Source: Actinocrinis sp035605935 (GTDB lineage Bacteria; Actinomycetota; Actinomycetes; Streptomycetales; Catenulisporaceae). Taken from it: a DNA stretch of 64,000 nt. Where the stretch lies: positions 1 to 64,000 of the forward strand of contig NZ_DATNGK010000257.1 of NCBI RefSeq assembly GCF_035605935.1, read 5' to 3'. A program made the translations under genes and the position numbers. Under the pieces are notes generated by a model. It made no database searches, was not told the origin of the DNA, and saw nothing but the letters and a program-made list of their open reading frames with translations. Position 1 is the first letter of the stretch. Every line of letters starts with the position of its first letter. Of the stretch, positions 53,526 to 60,686 are shown piece by piece.

Positions 53526-55475
53526 TTGTTAGCGCTAACAGGACGCGGGCGAACGCCCGGGTCCCGCCCCGGCCTGCGTCGCGCGGCCGTCGCCTGCGGC
53601 GTCGCCGCCCTCGGTTCGAGCGCGGTCGTGGCGGTGGCGGCGGGCGGAGCCAGCGCCGCGTCCGGCTGTCAGGCCACGTATTCGATCACCAGCCAGTGGA
53701 ACACCGGCTTCGGCGTCAGCGTCTCGGTCACCAACCTGGGCGCGCCGATCAGCTCGTGGACGGTCGGCTGGACCTTCCCAGGCAACCAGCAGATCACCCA
53801 GCTGTGGAACGGCAGCTACACCCAGAGCGGCGCGAACGTCTCCGTCGCCAACGCCTCCTACAACGGCTCGGTGGGCACGAACGCGGCGCTCTCGTTCGGC
53901 TTCAACGGCTCGTATTCGGGCACGAACGCGGCGCCCGCGCAGCTCACCCTGAACGGCACCGTGTGCAACGGCTCGGTGAGTTCGTCCTCTGCGACGCCGA
54001 GTCCCACCTCGGCCTCGCCGACGCCGTCACCGAGCACCAGCCCGAGTAAGAGCCCGACCCCAAGCGCCAGCGCCAGCCCGACGCCCTCCTCCTCGCCCTC
54101 GTCGAACCCCGGCGCCGGCACGTGGGTCGCGGCGCCGGTCAACCAGTTCAGCGGCGGCCCGGCCACGTTCATGTGGCTGATGTCCGATGGCAGCATCCTG
54201 TCCAACGGCGCTGACCTGCACCAGTGGGTCAAGCTGGTGCCCGACGCGTTCGGCAGCTATGCCAACGGCCACTGGGTCTCCCTGGCCACCAGCCCCTACG
54301 GCCTCGGCGCGGCGCAGGAGCACATCCTGCCGGACGGCCGCTTCTACCAGGCTGGCGGCGAGTACGTGTACTTCTGGCCGTCGGGCAGCTCCGCCAACGA
54401 CCACAACGGCGTACAGCTCTACAACCCGGTCACCAACACCTGGAGCCTGGGACAGTCCGGCCTCTACGGCAACCTGCAGGACACCGGCAGCGCCAGCCTG
54501 CGCAACGGCTCCATCGTCTCCAGCGACCAGCAGAACCCGAAGACGCAGATCTTCAACCCGTCCAGCAACACCTGGAGCGGCGTCGGCTCCCGGCCGACCA
54601 GCTCCGGCGAGGACGGCTGGGTGCCGCTCTCCGACGGTTCGGTGGTCTCGGTGGGCAACTACGGCGCGTACCGATTCGACCCGACCAACAACACCTGGCA
54701 CACCCTGGCCTCCCCGCCCTCCGGGTACGCCAACGGCAACGTGGACTCCTCCATGGTCACCGAGCTGTACGACGGCCGGATCTTCGTGATGGGCAGCAAC
54801 ACCACCGCGATCTACACCCCCGGCTCGAGCACCAGCAGCGCGGGCAGCTGGGTCGTGGGCCCCCCGACGCCTCAGGGCACGTACACCGACGACGTGTACA
54901 CGACCCCTGAGCCGAACGGCAAGGTCATGTTCGACTCGGTCAAGTGCAGCTGGCTGACCAACCAGTGCGGCTCGGCCTCCGGCCCGATGGTCGACGAGTT
55001 CGACCCGGCCACCAACACCATCAGCACCGTCCCCGAGCCGCCGGACTCCTCCGGCCAGGTGGTCAACTTCATCGACCTGCCCAACGGACAGGTGATGGCC
55101 GCGGCCGGCAACCGCAACTGGATCTGGACCCCGGTCGGCGGCCCGCAGAACTCCTGGCGTCCGACCGTCAGTACGGTCACCGCCAACTCGGACGGCTCCT
55201 ACCACCTGGCCGGCACGCAGCTGTCCGGCATGGTCGCCACTGGTGAGGACGACTTCCAGGCACCGGAGAACTACCCGATCGTGTACCTGAAGGACTCCTC
55301 CGGACACGTGTACTACGCCCGCTCCTACAACTGGAGTTCGGAAGTGCCGAGCAAGCCCGGCGAAGCGCAGACCACTGACTTCGCGCTGCCCTCGGGCCTG
55401 GCGCACGGTACGTACTCGCTGTACGTGTCCTCGTGCGGCGTATCGTCCCTGGCTGCCTACTCGTTCACGTACTGA
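53526..55475 (+). CDS. Secreted CBM2 - kelch-repeat protein
   Basis: About 649 residues: an Arg-containing signal peptide (about 1-45, ending ASA-AS), a CBM2 module (about 46-148, SGCQATYSITSQWNTGFG to GTVCNG with the flanking Cys pair and Trp residues that bind crystalline polysaccharide), a Pro/Ser/Thr linker (about 150-197) and a kelch-type propeller to the end, with galactose-oxidase-like C-terminal sequence. The Tyr-Cys radical motif and copper ligands of AA5 oxidases were not recognised, so oxidase activity is uncertain. The TTG start follows GAGGAG by nine nt and codon 2 is TTA. A palindrome covers the start. Confidence 0.75.
   Translation: MLALTGRGRTPGSRPGLRRAAVACGVAALGSSAVVAVAAGGASAASGCQATYSITSQWNTGFGVSVSVTNLGAPISSWTVGWTFPGNQQITQLWNGSYTQSGANVSVANASYNGSVGTNAALSFGFNGSYSGTNAAPAQLTLNGTVCNGSVSSSSATPSPTSASPTPSPSTSPSKSPTPSASASPTPSSSPSSNPGAGTWVAAPVNQFSGGPATFMWLMSDGSILSNGADLHQWVKLVPDAFGSYANGHWVSLATSPYGLGAAQEHILPDGRFYQAGGEYVYFWPSGSSANDHNGVQLYNPVTNTWSLGQSGLYGNLQDTGSASLRNGSIVSSDQQNPKTQIFNPSSNTWSGVGSRPTSSGEDGWVPLSDGSVVSVGNYGAYRFDPTNNTWHTLASPPSGYANGNVDSSMVTELYDGRIFVMGSNTTAIYTPGSSTSSAGSWVVGPPTPQGTYTDDVYTTPEPNGKVMFDSVKCSWLTNQCGSASGPMVDEFDPATNTISTVPEPPDSSGQVVNFIDLPNGQVMAAAGNRNWIWTPVGGPQNSWRPTVSTVTANSDGSYHLAGTQLSGMVATGEDDFQAPENYPIVYLKDSSGHVYYARSYNWSSEVPSKPGEAQTTDFALPSGLAHGTYSLYVSSCGVSSLAAYSFTY
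53527..53540. promoter_or_regulatory. TGTTAGCGCTAACA palindrome at the start of the CBM2-kelch gene
   Basis: A perfect 14-bp palindrome overlapping the proposed start codon and codons 2-5. It is a LacI/GntR-type operator form unlike the GAGACAACGTTGTCTC sites, so a different regulator, not encoded in the window, probably controls this gene. Confidence 0.7.
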
Positions 55476-55528
55476 TGCCGCATTGATTCAACACTCCTGA
55501 TGCTGCGGTAATCGCTACGTGAGCGCAG

Positions 55529-55558
55529 GCGCGGGCGGTCTGAAACGACCGCCCGCGC
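55529..55558. terminator. Bidirectional terminator between CBM2-kelch and the second membrane-protein gene
   Basis: GCGCGGGCGGTC (55529-55540) and GACCGCCCGCGC (55547-55558) pair perfectly over 12 bp with loop TGAAAC, in the convergent gap; TCTGCTTTG follows on the plus strand. Confidence 0.85.
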
Positions 55559-55574
55559 TCTGCTTTGCCGCTCG

Positions 55575-56612
55575 CTACCGCACGGTGACCACGTCAGTCG
55601 TCCAGTGCGCCGGGTCCATGCCCAGCGATGTGATGTCGCGCAGCAGCCCATCGAAGCCGCCCGCCACGTACCACGGAGCGCGACCGTTCATCGTGGACAC
55701 GCAGATCAGCAGGCCGTTGCTGATCTTGCAATGCTGGTCGATTTCGGAGTTGGCGCCGGGAGTCGCGGTGGCCGGCAGCACTTGCACCTGAACCGAGTCG
55801 TTCTCGGCGCCCATGCTGAAGCTGAGGTCCACCTCCCAGGCCGCCCCTTTTATGGTCGTCGGCCGGGTCAGTTGGGCGACCGGCGCGATCACGTCGGCCG
55901 GCAGCCCGCTGATACGCACGGGCAGCGGCACCGCGGTGTCGCCGATGTGCGCGGACTTGGCCACGTGCAGCAACGTCTGCGCCACCGGATCCGTACCGAG
56001 GTAGTACGCGTTGATCTCCGCCCAGCGGCCGCTCGGACTCTGGAAGTACAGCACGCCGGCCCTGCCGCGGTCGGGGTTGCGCTGCGCCGGATCGACCTCC
56101 CAGAAGGCCGGACGGTTGTTCACCTTGGGGGCTGCGATGAGGGTGTCGCCCGACTGCGGCGCCGGCGACTGTCCGGCGTCGAGTACGGAAAGCCAGATCA
56201 TCGCGGGATCGTGACCCACTGTGCCATCGCTGACCTCGCTGCCCTTGCCCAGCGCCTGTGAGCCCTGTCCCGGTCCGGGCGCGATCAGATAGTTGACATT
56301 CGGCGCGTTCGCCGGCAACCACCCGAACGTGCCGGGAGCGACGAGCGGATCCCAGTCCGCGGTGCGCACCACCTGCCGCGTCGCGGCGGCTCCGGTGCCT
56401 GGAGCGCCGCCGAACACGTGCCCGGCACTCAGGGCCAGCGCGGCGACCAGCGCCACGGCCCCGGTCCCGCCCAGCCCGGCCGCGGTCCGCCGGCGGCGCA
56501 ACGTCCTTCGTCCGTCCACCCGGGCGCGGTCCGCGTCGACCCCGCTCGGCGGGGCGTCCTGCTCCGCGATCGCGCCAAGCGCGCTCGAAAGCGAGTCTGC
56601 ATCGAACTGCAT
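55575..56612 (-). CDS. Single-pass membrane protein of unknown function, coupled to a SigE-family sigma
   Basis: A 345-residue protein: acidic then Arg-rich cytoplasmic N-terminus (to about 43, RRTLRRRRTAAG), one membrane helix (about 44-65), and a large extracytoplasmic domain I do not recognise. It lies 13 bp after a sigma-factor gene with AAGGGA before the ATG, so the two are co-expressed. By topology it could be an anti-sigma partner like the AMIN-like protein elsewhere in the window, but no sequence motif proves it. Two Cys (DQHCKISNGLLICVS) may form a disulfide. Confidence 0.65.
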   Translation of the reverse strand: MQFDADSLSSALGAIAEQDAPPSGVDADRARVDGRRTLRRRRTAAGLGGTGAVALVAALALSAGHVFGGAPGTGAAATRQVVRTADWDPLVAPGTFGWLPANAPNVNYLIAPGPGQGSQALGKGSEVSDGTVGHDPAMIWLSVLDAGQSPAPQSGDTLIAAPKVNNRPAFWEVDPAQRNPDRGRAGVLYFQSPSGRWAEINAYYLGTDPVAQTLLHVAKSAHIGDTAVPLPVRISGLPADVIAPVAQLTRPTTIKGAAWEVDLSFSMGAENDSVQVQVLPATATPGANSEIDQHCKISNGLLICVSTMNGRAPWYVAGGFDGLLRDITSLGMDPAHWTTDVVTVR

Positions 56613-56625
56613 GACTTTGTCCCTT

Positions 56626-57120
56626 CTACGAGTTGACGGAGTGCGGATCGAGCGCTCGGCGCATGGTCTCCAAGCCGCGCGAAGTCTGGCTCTTGACGGT
56701 TCCGGGGGCGCAATGCAGCGCCGCGGCGGTCTCGTCCACAGACAGATCGCAGTAGTAGCGCAGCACGATCGATGCGCGCTGCCGCGGTGGCAACGCGGCG
56801 AGGGCCGCGCGCAGATCGACCGACGCGGCGACATCCAGGTCTGGCATGGCGGCGTCCGCGCTCTCCCCTTTTAGCGAGACCCGCTTCCACCAGACCGTGC
56901 GCTGCTCCGCCAGAAATGCGTTCACCAGGATGGTTCGCGCGTAGCCGTCGATACTTTCCACCCGGGTGACCCGGTGCCAGTGCACGTATAAGCGCGTCAG
57001 TGTGGTCTGAACCAGGTCGTCCGCCCGGTGCCAGTCTTGGCACAGCAGAAAGGCGACCTTGCGCAGCCACGGTGTCTTGGCAGTCGCGTAATCGGTGAAG
57101 TGGGCGTCCCGATCGCTCAC
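56626..57120 (-). CDS. RNA polymerase sigma factor, SigE family (ECF-type)
   Basis: A 164-residue sigma factor with region 2 (LLCQDWHRADDLVQTTLTRL) and region 4 (LSVDETAAALHCAPGTVKSQ). It resembles the sigma at 39.2-39.8 kb and belongs to the same SigE family. GTG at 57120 is used; a GTG two codons earlier is nearly as good, both following GGGAGG. It precedes the membrane-protein gene. Confidence 0.88.
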   Translation of the reverse strand: MSDRDAHFTDYATAKTPWLRKVAFLLCQDWHRADDLVQTTLTRLYVHWHRVTRVESIDGYARTILVNAFLAEQRTVWWKRVSLKGESADAAMPDLDVAASVDLRAALAALPPRQRASIVLRYYCDLSVDETAAALHCAPGTVKSQTSRGLETMRRALDPHSVNS

Positions 57121-57254
57121 AGCCACGCCGCCTCCCAGTCTCGGCTCAGTGGATATCCGACTCTTTAATGCCGGCGGCTGCCCGAAAGGTTGAGTGGCCG
57201 CAGGGTCGGGTGGCCGATCCGCCGCCGACTGCTTCCTGCACATATGGTCGGCGC

Positions 57255-57689
57255 ATGAGCGCAAACGACGAAACCCTCCGCAGCGTCCGCGTCGACCGCG
57301 TCGCGGCCGGCCAATACACCGCGACCAATCCGAAGGGCGTGACGATCAGCCTCGGTTCGGGCGACGAGGCCTTCTCTCCGGTCGAACTGCTGCTGGCGGC
57401 GATCGGCGGCTGCACCGCCATCGACGCCGACGTCGCGACCAGCCGCCATGCCGAACCGGCCGGGTTCTCGGTCACCGTGACCGGCCACAAGATCCAGGAC
57501 GATCTGGGCAGCCGGATGACCGACCTGGAAGTCACCTTCCGCGTCTCCTTCCCGGAGGGCGCGGAAGGCGACGCGGCCCGCGCGATCCTGCCGCGTGCGG
57601 TGAAGCTCTCGCATGACCGGTTGTGCACGGTCAGCCGGACGGTCGAGATCGCGACGCCGGTCAAGTCGACAATCGTGCACGAGGCGTGA
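57255..57689 (+). CDS. OsmC family protein
   Basis: A 144-residue OsmC/Ohr-fold protein. The two redox cysteines are Cys53 in AAIGGCTAID and Cys124 in SHDRLCTVSRT, as in thiol-dependent peroxidases of this family. It probably reduces organic or inorganic hydroperoxides in the cytoplasm; a class apart from Ohr cannot be fixed by eye. Divergent from the sigma factor gene, 134 bp away. Confidence 0.88.
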   Translation: MSANDETLRSVRVDRVAAGQYTATNPKGVTISLGSGDEAFSPVELLLAAIGGCTAIDADVATSRHAEPAGFSVTVTGHKIQDDLGSRMTDLEVTFRVSFPEGAEGDAARAILPRAVKLSHDRLCTVSRTVEIATPVKSTIVHEA

Positions 57690-57725
57690 GGACGCGACTC
57701 GGAGACTCGGCTGCACCTCTTGACC

Positions 57726-57748
57726 GATAGTCTGCGCACAGATAGTCT
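57726..57748. promoter_or_regulatory. Direct repeat GATAGTCT before the SRPBCC-marR pair
   Basis: GATAGTCT at 57726-57733 and again at 57741-57748, 15 bp apart start to start, about 32-54 bp upstream of the start codon. A candidate site for the MarR protein encoded next, or a promoter element; neither is proven. Confidence 0.4.
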
Positions 57749-57779
57749 CTGCGTAGACCAATTGAGAGAGGAAAACATC

Positions 57780-58226
57780 ATGTGGGAATACGAGCACTCC
57801 ATCACGACCGACGCCACCGCGGAGGCGCTGTGGGCGCGTTTGGCCGACGTGGCCACGTGGACCGAGTGGAACCCGGACACTGAGAAGGCCGAGTTGGACG
57901 GGCCGTTCGCGACCGGCAGCCGCATCACCATGACGCCGCGCGGCGACGAACCGGTGCTCCTGCAGCTCGCCGAGGTGCGCGAGAACGAGACCTTCGTCGA
58001 CGTCGCGCAGTTCGGCGGGGTCGTGATTCGTACGATGCACCGGCTCGAGCGTTTGGACGGGGACCGCACGCGGATCACCTACCGCACTGAGATAACCGGA
58101 CCGGCGTCCGACGAGCTGGGACCGCAGGTCGGCCCGGCGATCACCGCGGACTTCCCGGAGACGATGGCGGCGCTGGTGCGTGCGGCCGGATCCGAATCCG
58201 ACAGCCCGTCAGAAGTGGGAGCCTGA
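57780..58226 (+). CDS. SRPBCC family protein (START/polyketide-cyclase-like fold)
   Basis: A 148-residue protein of the SRPBCC superfamily, with the typical start HSITTDATAEALWARLADVA, then TWTEWNPDTEKAELDGPFATG (the opening part) and a C-terminal helix. Such domains bind hydrophobic ligands. GAGAGAGG lies just before the ATG. The last base overlaps the marR start (TGATG), so it is translationally coupled to a MarR regulator; ligand sensing for that regulator is one possibility. Confidence 0.85.
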   Translation: MWEYEHSITTDATAEALWARLADVATWTEWNPDTEKAELDGPFATGSRITMTPRGDEPVLLQLAEVRENETFVDVAQFGGVVIRTMHRLERLDGDRTRITYRTEITGPASDELGPQVGPAITADFPETMAALVRAAGSESDSPSEVGA

Positions 58227-58651
58227 TGGCCTTGCAGCCCGCCGAGAGCCCGGGGTTCCTGCTCTGGCACGCGACGCTGCGCTGGCAGCGTGCCATGACG
58301 GCCGCGCTCGCCCCGCTCGACCTGACGCACGTGCAGTTCGTCCTGTTGGCCTGCGCCTGGTGGGCGGGCCGGCAGGGCGAGCCACCGAATCAACTCACGC
58401 TGGCCGGGCAAGCCGGTACGGATGTGAAGATGACCTCCGCGGTGTTGGCGGCGCTGGAACGCAAGGGCCTGATTCGCCGCGAGACCGACCCGCGCGATAC
58501 CAGGGCCAAGCGGGTCGCGGTCACCGAGCGCGGCGCCGCGTTGGCACCGCAGGCGATCGAGGCGGTGGAGCACGCGGACGCGGAGTTCTTTCGTCCCGTG
58601 AAGGCACCGGACGCGCTCGAACTGCTGCGGCAACTGGCCGCCGACCGGTAG
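58226..58651 (+). CDS. MarR family transcriptional regulator
   Basis: A 141-residue MarR-type winged-helix regulator: LTHVQFVLLACAWWAG, TLAGQAGTDVKMTSAVLAAL (recognition helix region), LIRRETDPRDTRAKRVAVTE (wing) and a C-terminal dimer helix. Its ATG shares one base with the SRPBCC stop. It may regulate its own pair or the DrrAB exporter downstream. Confidence 0.9.
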   Translation: MALQPAESPGFLLWHATLRWQRAMTAALAPLDLTHVQFVLLACAWWAGRQGEPPNQLTLAGQAGTDVKMTSAVLAALERKGLIRRETDPRDTRAKRVAVTERGAALAPQAIEAVEHADAEFFRPVKAPDALELLRQLAADR

Positions 58652-58744
58652 CACGGCCACGCCGGCAAGCACCGCACCCACGAAGACCGCGCTGGCAAAG
58701 GCGAAGGCGCCAAGGACTGAGCTGACAAGGCGTGAGCCCGCCGC

Positions 58745-58784
58745 TGTCAGTTCATGTCAGGCCGGTGTCAGCGCGGCCTGTCAC
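58745..58784. promoter_or_regulatory. TGTCAG direct repeats before the DrrA-like gene
   Basis: TGTCAG starts at 58745, 58755 and 58766, with a TGTCAC at 58779: spacings of 10, 11 and 13 bp. SARP/AfsR-type regulators bind direct repeats about 11 bp apart, and an AfsR-like gene lies 2 kb away. The link is inference. Confidence 0.45.
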
Positions 58785-58793
58785 CTTGAGCCC

Positions 58794-59804
58794 ATGACAC
58801 AGACAAGGGTTGCGGCGACATCGGTCGACGCCGCGGTGTCCACGCGGGGCTTGGTCAAGCGTTTCGGCGACCAGGTGGCCGTTGACGCAGTGGACCTCGA
58901 AGTGCCGATGGGAACCGTGTTCGGGCTGCTCGGGCCGAACGGGGCGGGCAAGACCACCATCGTGCGGATGCTGGCCACGCTGCTGACCCCGGACGCCGGC
59001 TCGGCCTCGGTCGGCGGCTTCGACGTGGTGCGGCAGGCCCACTCGGTGCGCCGGGTCATCGGCCTGACCGGGCAATACGCCTCGGTCGACGAGGCACTGA
59101 GCGGCCGGGAGAACCTGTACATGATCGGCCGGCTGCTGGATATGCCGGCCAGGGCGGCGCGGGCCCGCGCCGATCAGCTGCTGGAGACCTTCGGGCTGGC
59201 CGACTCGGCGAAGAAGGTGGCCAAGAACTACTCCGGCGGCATGCGGCGGCGGCTGGATCTGGCCGCCTCGCTGGTCGGCACGCCGCAGGTGCTCTTCCTC
59301 GACGAGCCGACCACCGGGCTCGACCCGCAGCGCCGCAACGACCTGTGGGACATCGTGCGCGAGCTGGCCTGGAACGGGACCACCGTGCTGCTGACCACGC
59401 AGTACATGGAGGAGGCCGAAGCGCTGGCCCGGCAGATCGCGGTGATGGACCGCGGTCGGATCATCGCATCCGGATCGCCCGAAGAGCTCAAGCAGCAGGT
59501 ATCCGGGCGGCGGCTGCGGGTGCGCCCGGCGGACGCCACGGATCTGCCGGTGCTCCAAGCGCTGATGGCTGAGGTACTCGGCACCGCGCAGGAAGAGGGG
59601 ACCGATCAGGTGAGCGGTCCGCTGGCCGCGGACGAGCAGCTGAACCTGGTGCTGCGCGAGATCGCCGCCAAGGAGATCGCGCTGGCCGATGTCAGCACAT
59701 TTACGGCCTCACTGGACGAGGTCTTCATCACGCTGACCGGCACGGGCGCCGGGCACGACAACGACGAGAACGGCGGCGACGCTGGAAGGAATGAGGGCCG
59801 ATGA
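58794..59804 (+). CDS. ABC exporter ATP-binding protein, DrrA type
   Basis: A 336-residue ATPase of the daunorubicin-resistance DrrA family. Walker A is GPNGAGKTT (47-55), signature YSGGMRRRLDLAASLVG, Walker B VLFLDEPTTGLD, and a C-terminal DrrA extension (LADVSTFTASLDEVFITLTG). With the permease encoded next it forms a two-gene drug/antibiotic or lipid exporter. The permease ATG overlaps its stop (ATGA). Confidence 0.93.
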   Translation: MTQTRVAATSVDAAVSTRGLVKRFGDQVAVDAVDLEVPMGTVFGLLGPNGAGKTTIVRMLATLLTPDAGSASVGGFDVVRQAHSVRRVIGLTGQYASVDEALSGRENLYMIGRLLDMPARAARARADQLLETFGLADSAKKVAKNYSGGMRRRLDLAASLVGTPQVLFLDEPTTGLDPQRRNDLWDIVRELAWNGTTVLLTTQYMEEAEALARQIAVMDRGRIIASGSPEELKQQVSGRRLRVRPADATDLPVLQALMAEVLGTAQEEGTDQVSGPLAADEQLNLVLREIAAKEIALADVSTFTASLDEVFITLTGTGAGHDNDENGGDAGRNEGR

Positions 59805-60628
59805 GCGCGGTTGATGCGGGACTCGCGCGGGCGGGGGCGGGCAGGCCGGTCTCCGGCCGGGTGTCCTTCGCCGAGTGGCTGCGGCACAGCGGCACGATGA
59901 TCCGCCGGAATCTGCTGTCGATCAAAGCGGATCCGGAAGAACTCATGGATGTGACGATCTTCCCGCTTATCATGACCGTGTTGTTCACCTACGTATTCGG
60001 TGGCGCGATGAAGGGCAGCGTCCACGGGAACTATCTGGAGTTCCTGGTGCCCGGCATCCTGGCGCAGATGCTGACCTTCGGCACCATGTACACCGGGATC
60101 AAGCTGAGCAACGACTTCTCCAAAGGCGTGATCGACCGGTTCCGCTCCTTGCCGATCGCCCGCTCGGCGGTGCTGAACGGGCACATCGTGGCGGCCCTGC
60201 TGCGGCTGCTGATCGCGGCGGTGATCACCACGGGGTCCGCGGTGGCGCTCGGGTTCCGCGTGCACACCTCACCGCTCGCCTTCCTGGCCGGTATCGGTGT
60301 GCTGATGACGCTCGGGTTCGCGATCTCGTGGGTGGCGGTCTACATCGGCTCGATCGCGAAAACCCCGCAAGCAGTGCAGGGTGTGGGCCAGCTGGTGCTG
60401 TTCCCGATGATGTTCGCCTCCTCGATCTTCGCGCCGACCGCAACCATGCCGGGGTGGCTGCAGGCCTTCGTGAAGATCAATCCGCTGACGACCGCCGCGG
60501 ACTCGGCCCGGGCGCTGATGAGCGGCGGACCGGCGTTCCACGCGGTGTGGGTCACGCTGCTCTGGTCGGCGGGGCTGACGGTGCTGTTCGCGCCACTCGC
60601 GGTGCGCGCGTACAAGCGGCGCAGCTGA
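59801..60628 (+). CDS. ABC-2 type permease, DrrB type
   Basis: A 275-residue ABC-2 permease with about six helices and the family segment EFLVPGILAQMLTFGTMYTG, and ALLRLLIAAVITTGSAVALG. ATG overlaps the ATPase stop. It pairs with the DrrA-like ATPase to export an unidentified compound. It ends convergent with the AfsR-like gene. Confidence 0.92.
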   Translation: MSAVDAGLARAGAGRPVSGRVSFAEWLRHSGTMIRRNLLSIKADPEELMDVTIFPLIMTVLFTYVFGGAMKGSVHGNYLEFLVPGILAQMLTFGTMYTGIKLSNDFSKGVIDRFRSLPIARSAVLNGHIVAALLRLLIAAVITTGSAVALGFRVHTSPLAFLAGIGVLMTLGFAISWVAVYIGSIAKTPQAVQGVGQLVLFPMMFASSIFAPTATMPGWLQAFVKINPLTTAADSARALMSGGPAFHAVWVTLLWSAGLTVLFAPLAVRAYKRRS

Positions 60629-60686
60629 GCTGGGGGCATGGCCAGTGCGCGCTGAGCCCGGTGCTGGGCGGGTGCCTGATGCGGGG

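Noticed and set aside
53526..55475. Galactose/glyoxal oxidase (AA5) for the kelch protein
   Set aside because: Catalytic Tyr-Cys and copper ligands were not located by eye, so only a kelch call is made.
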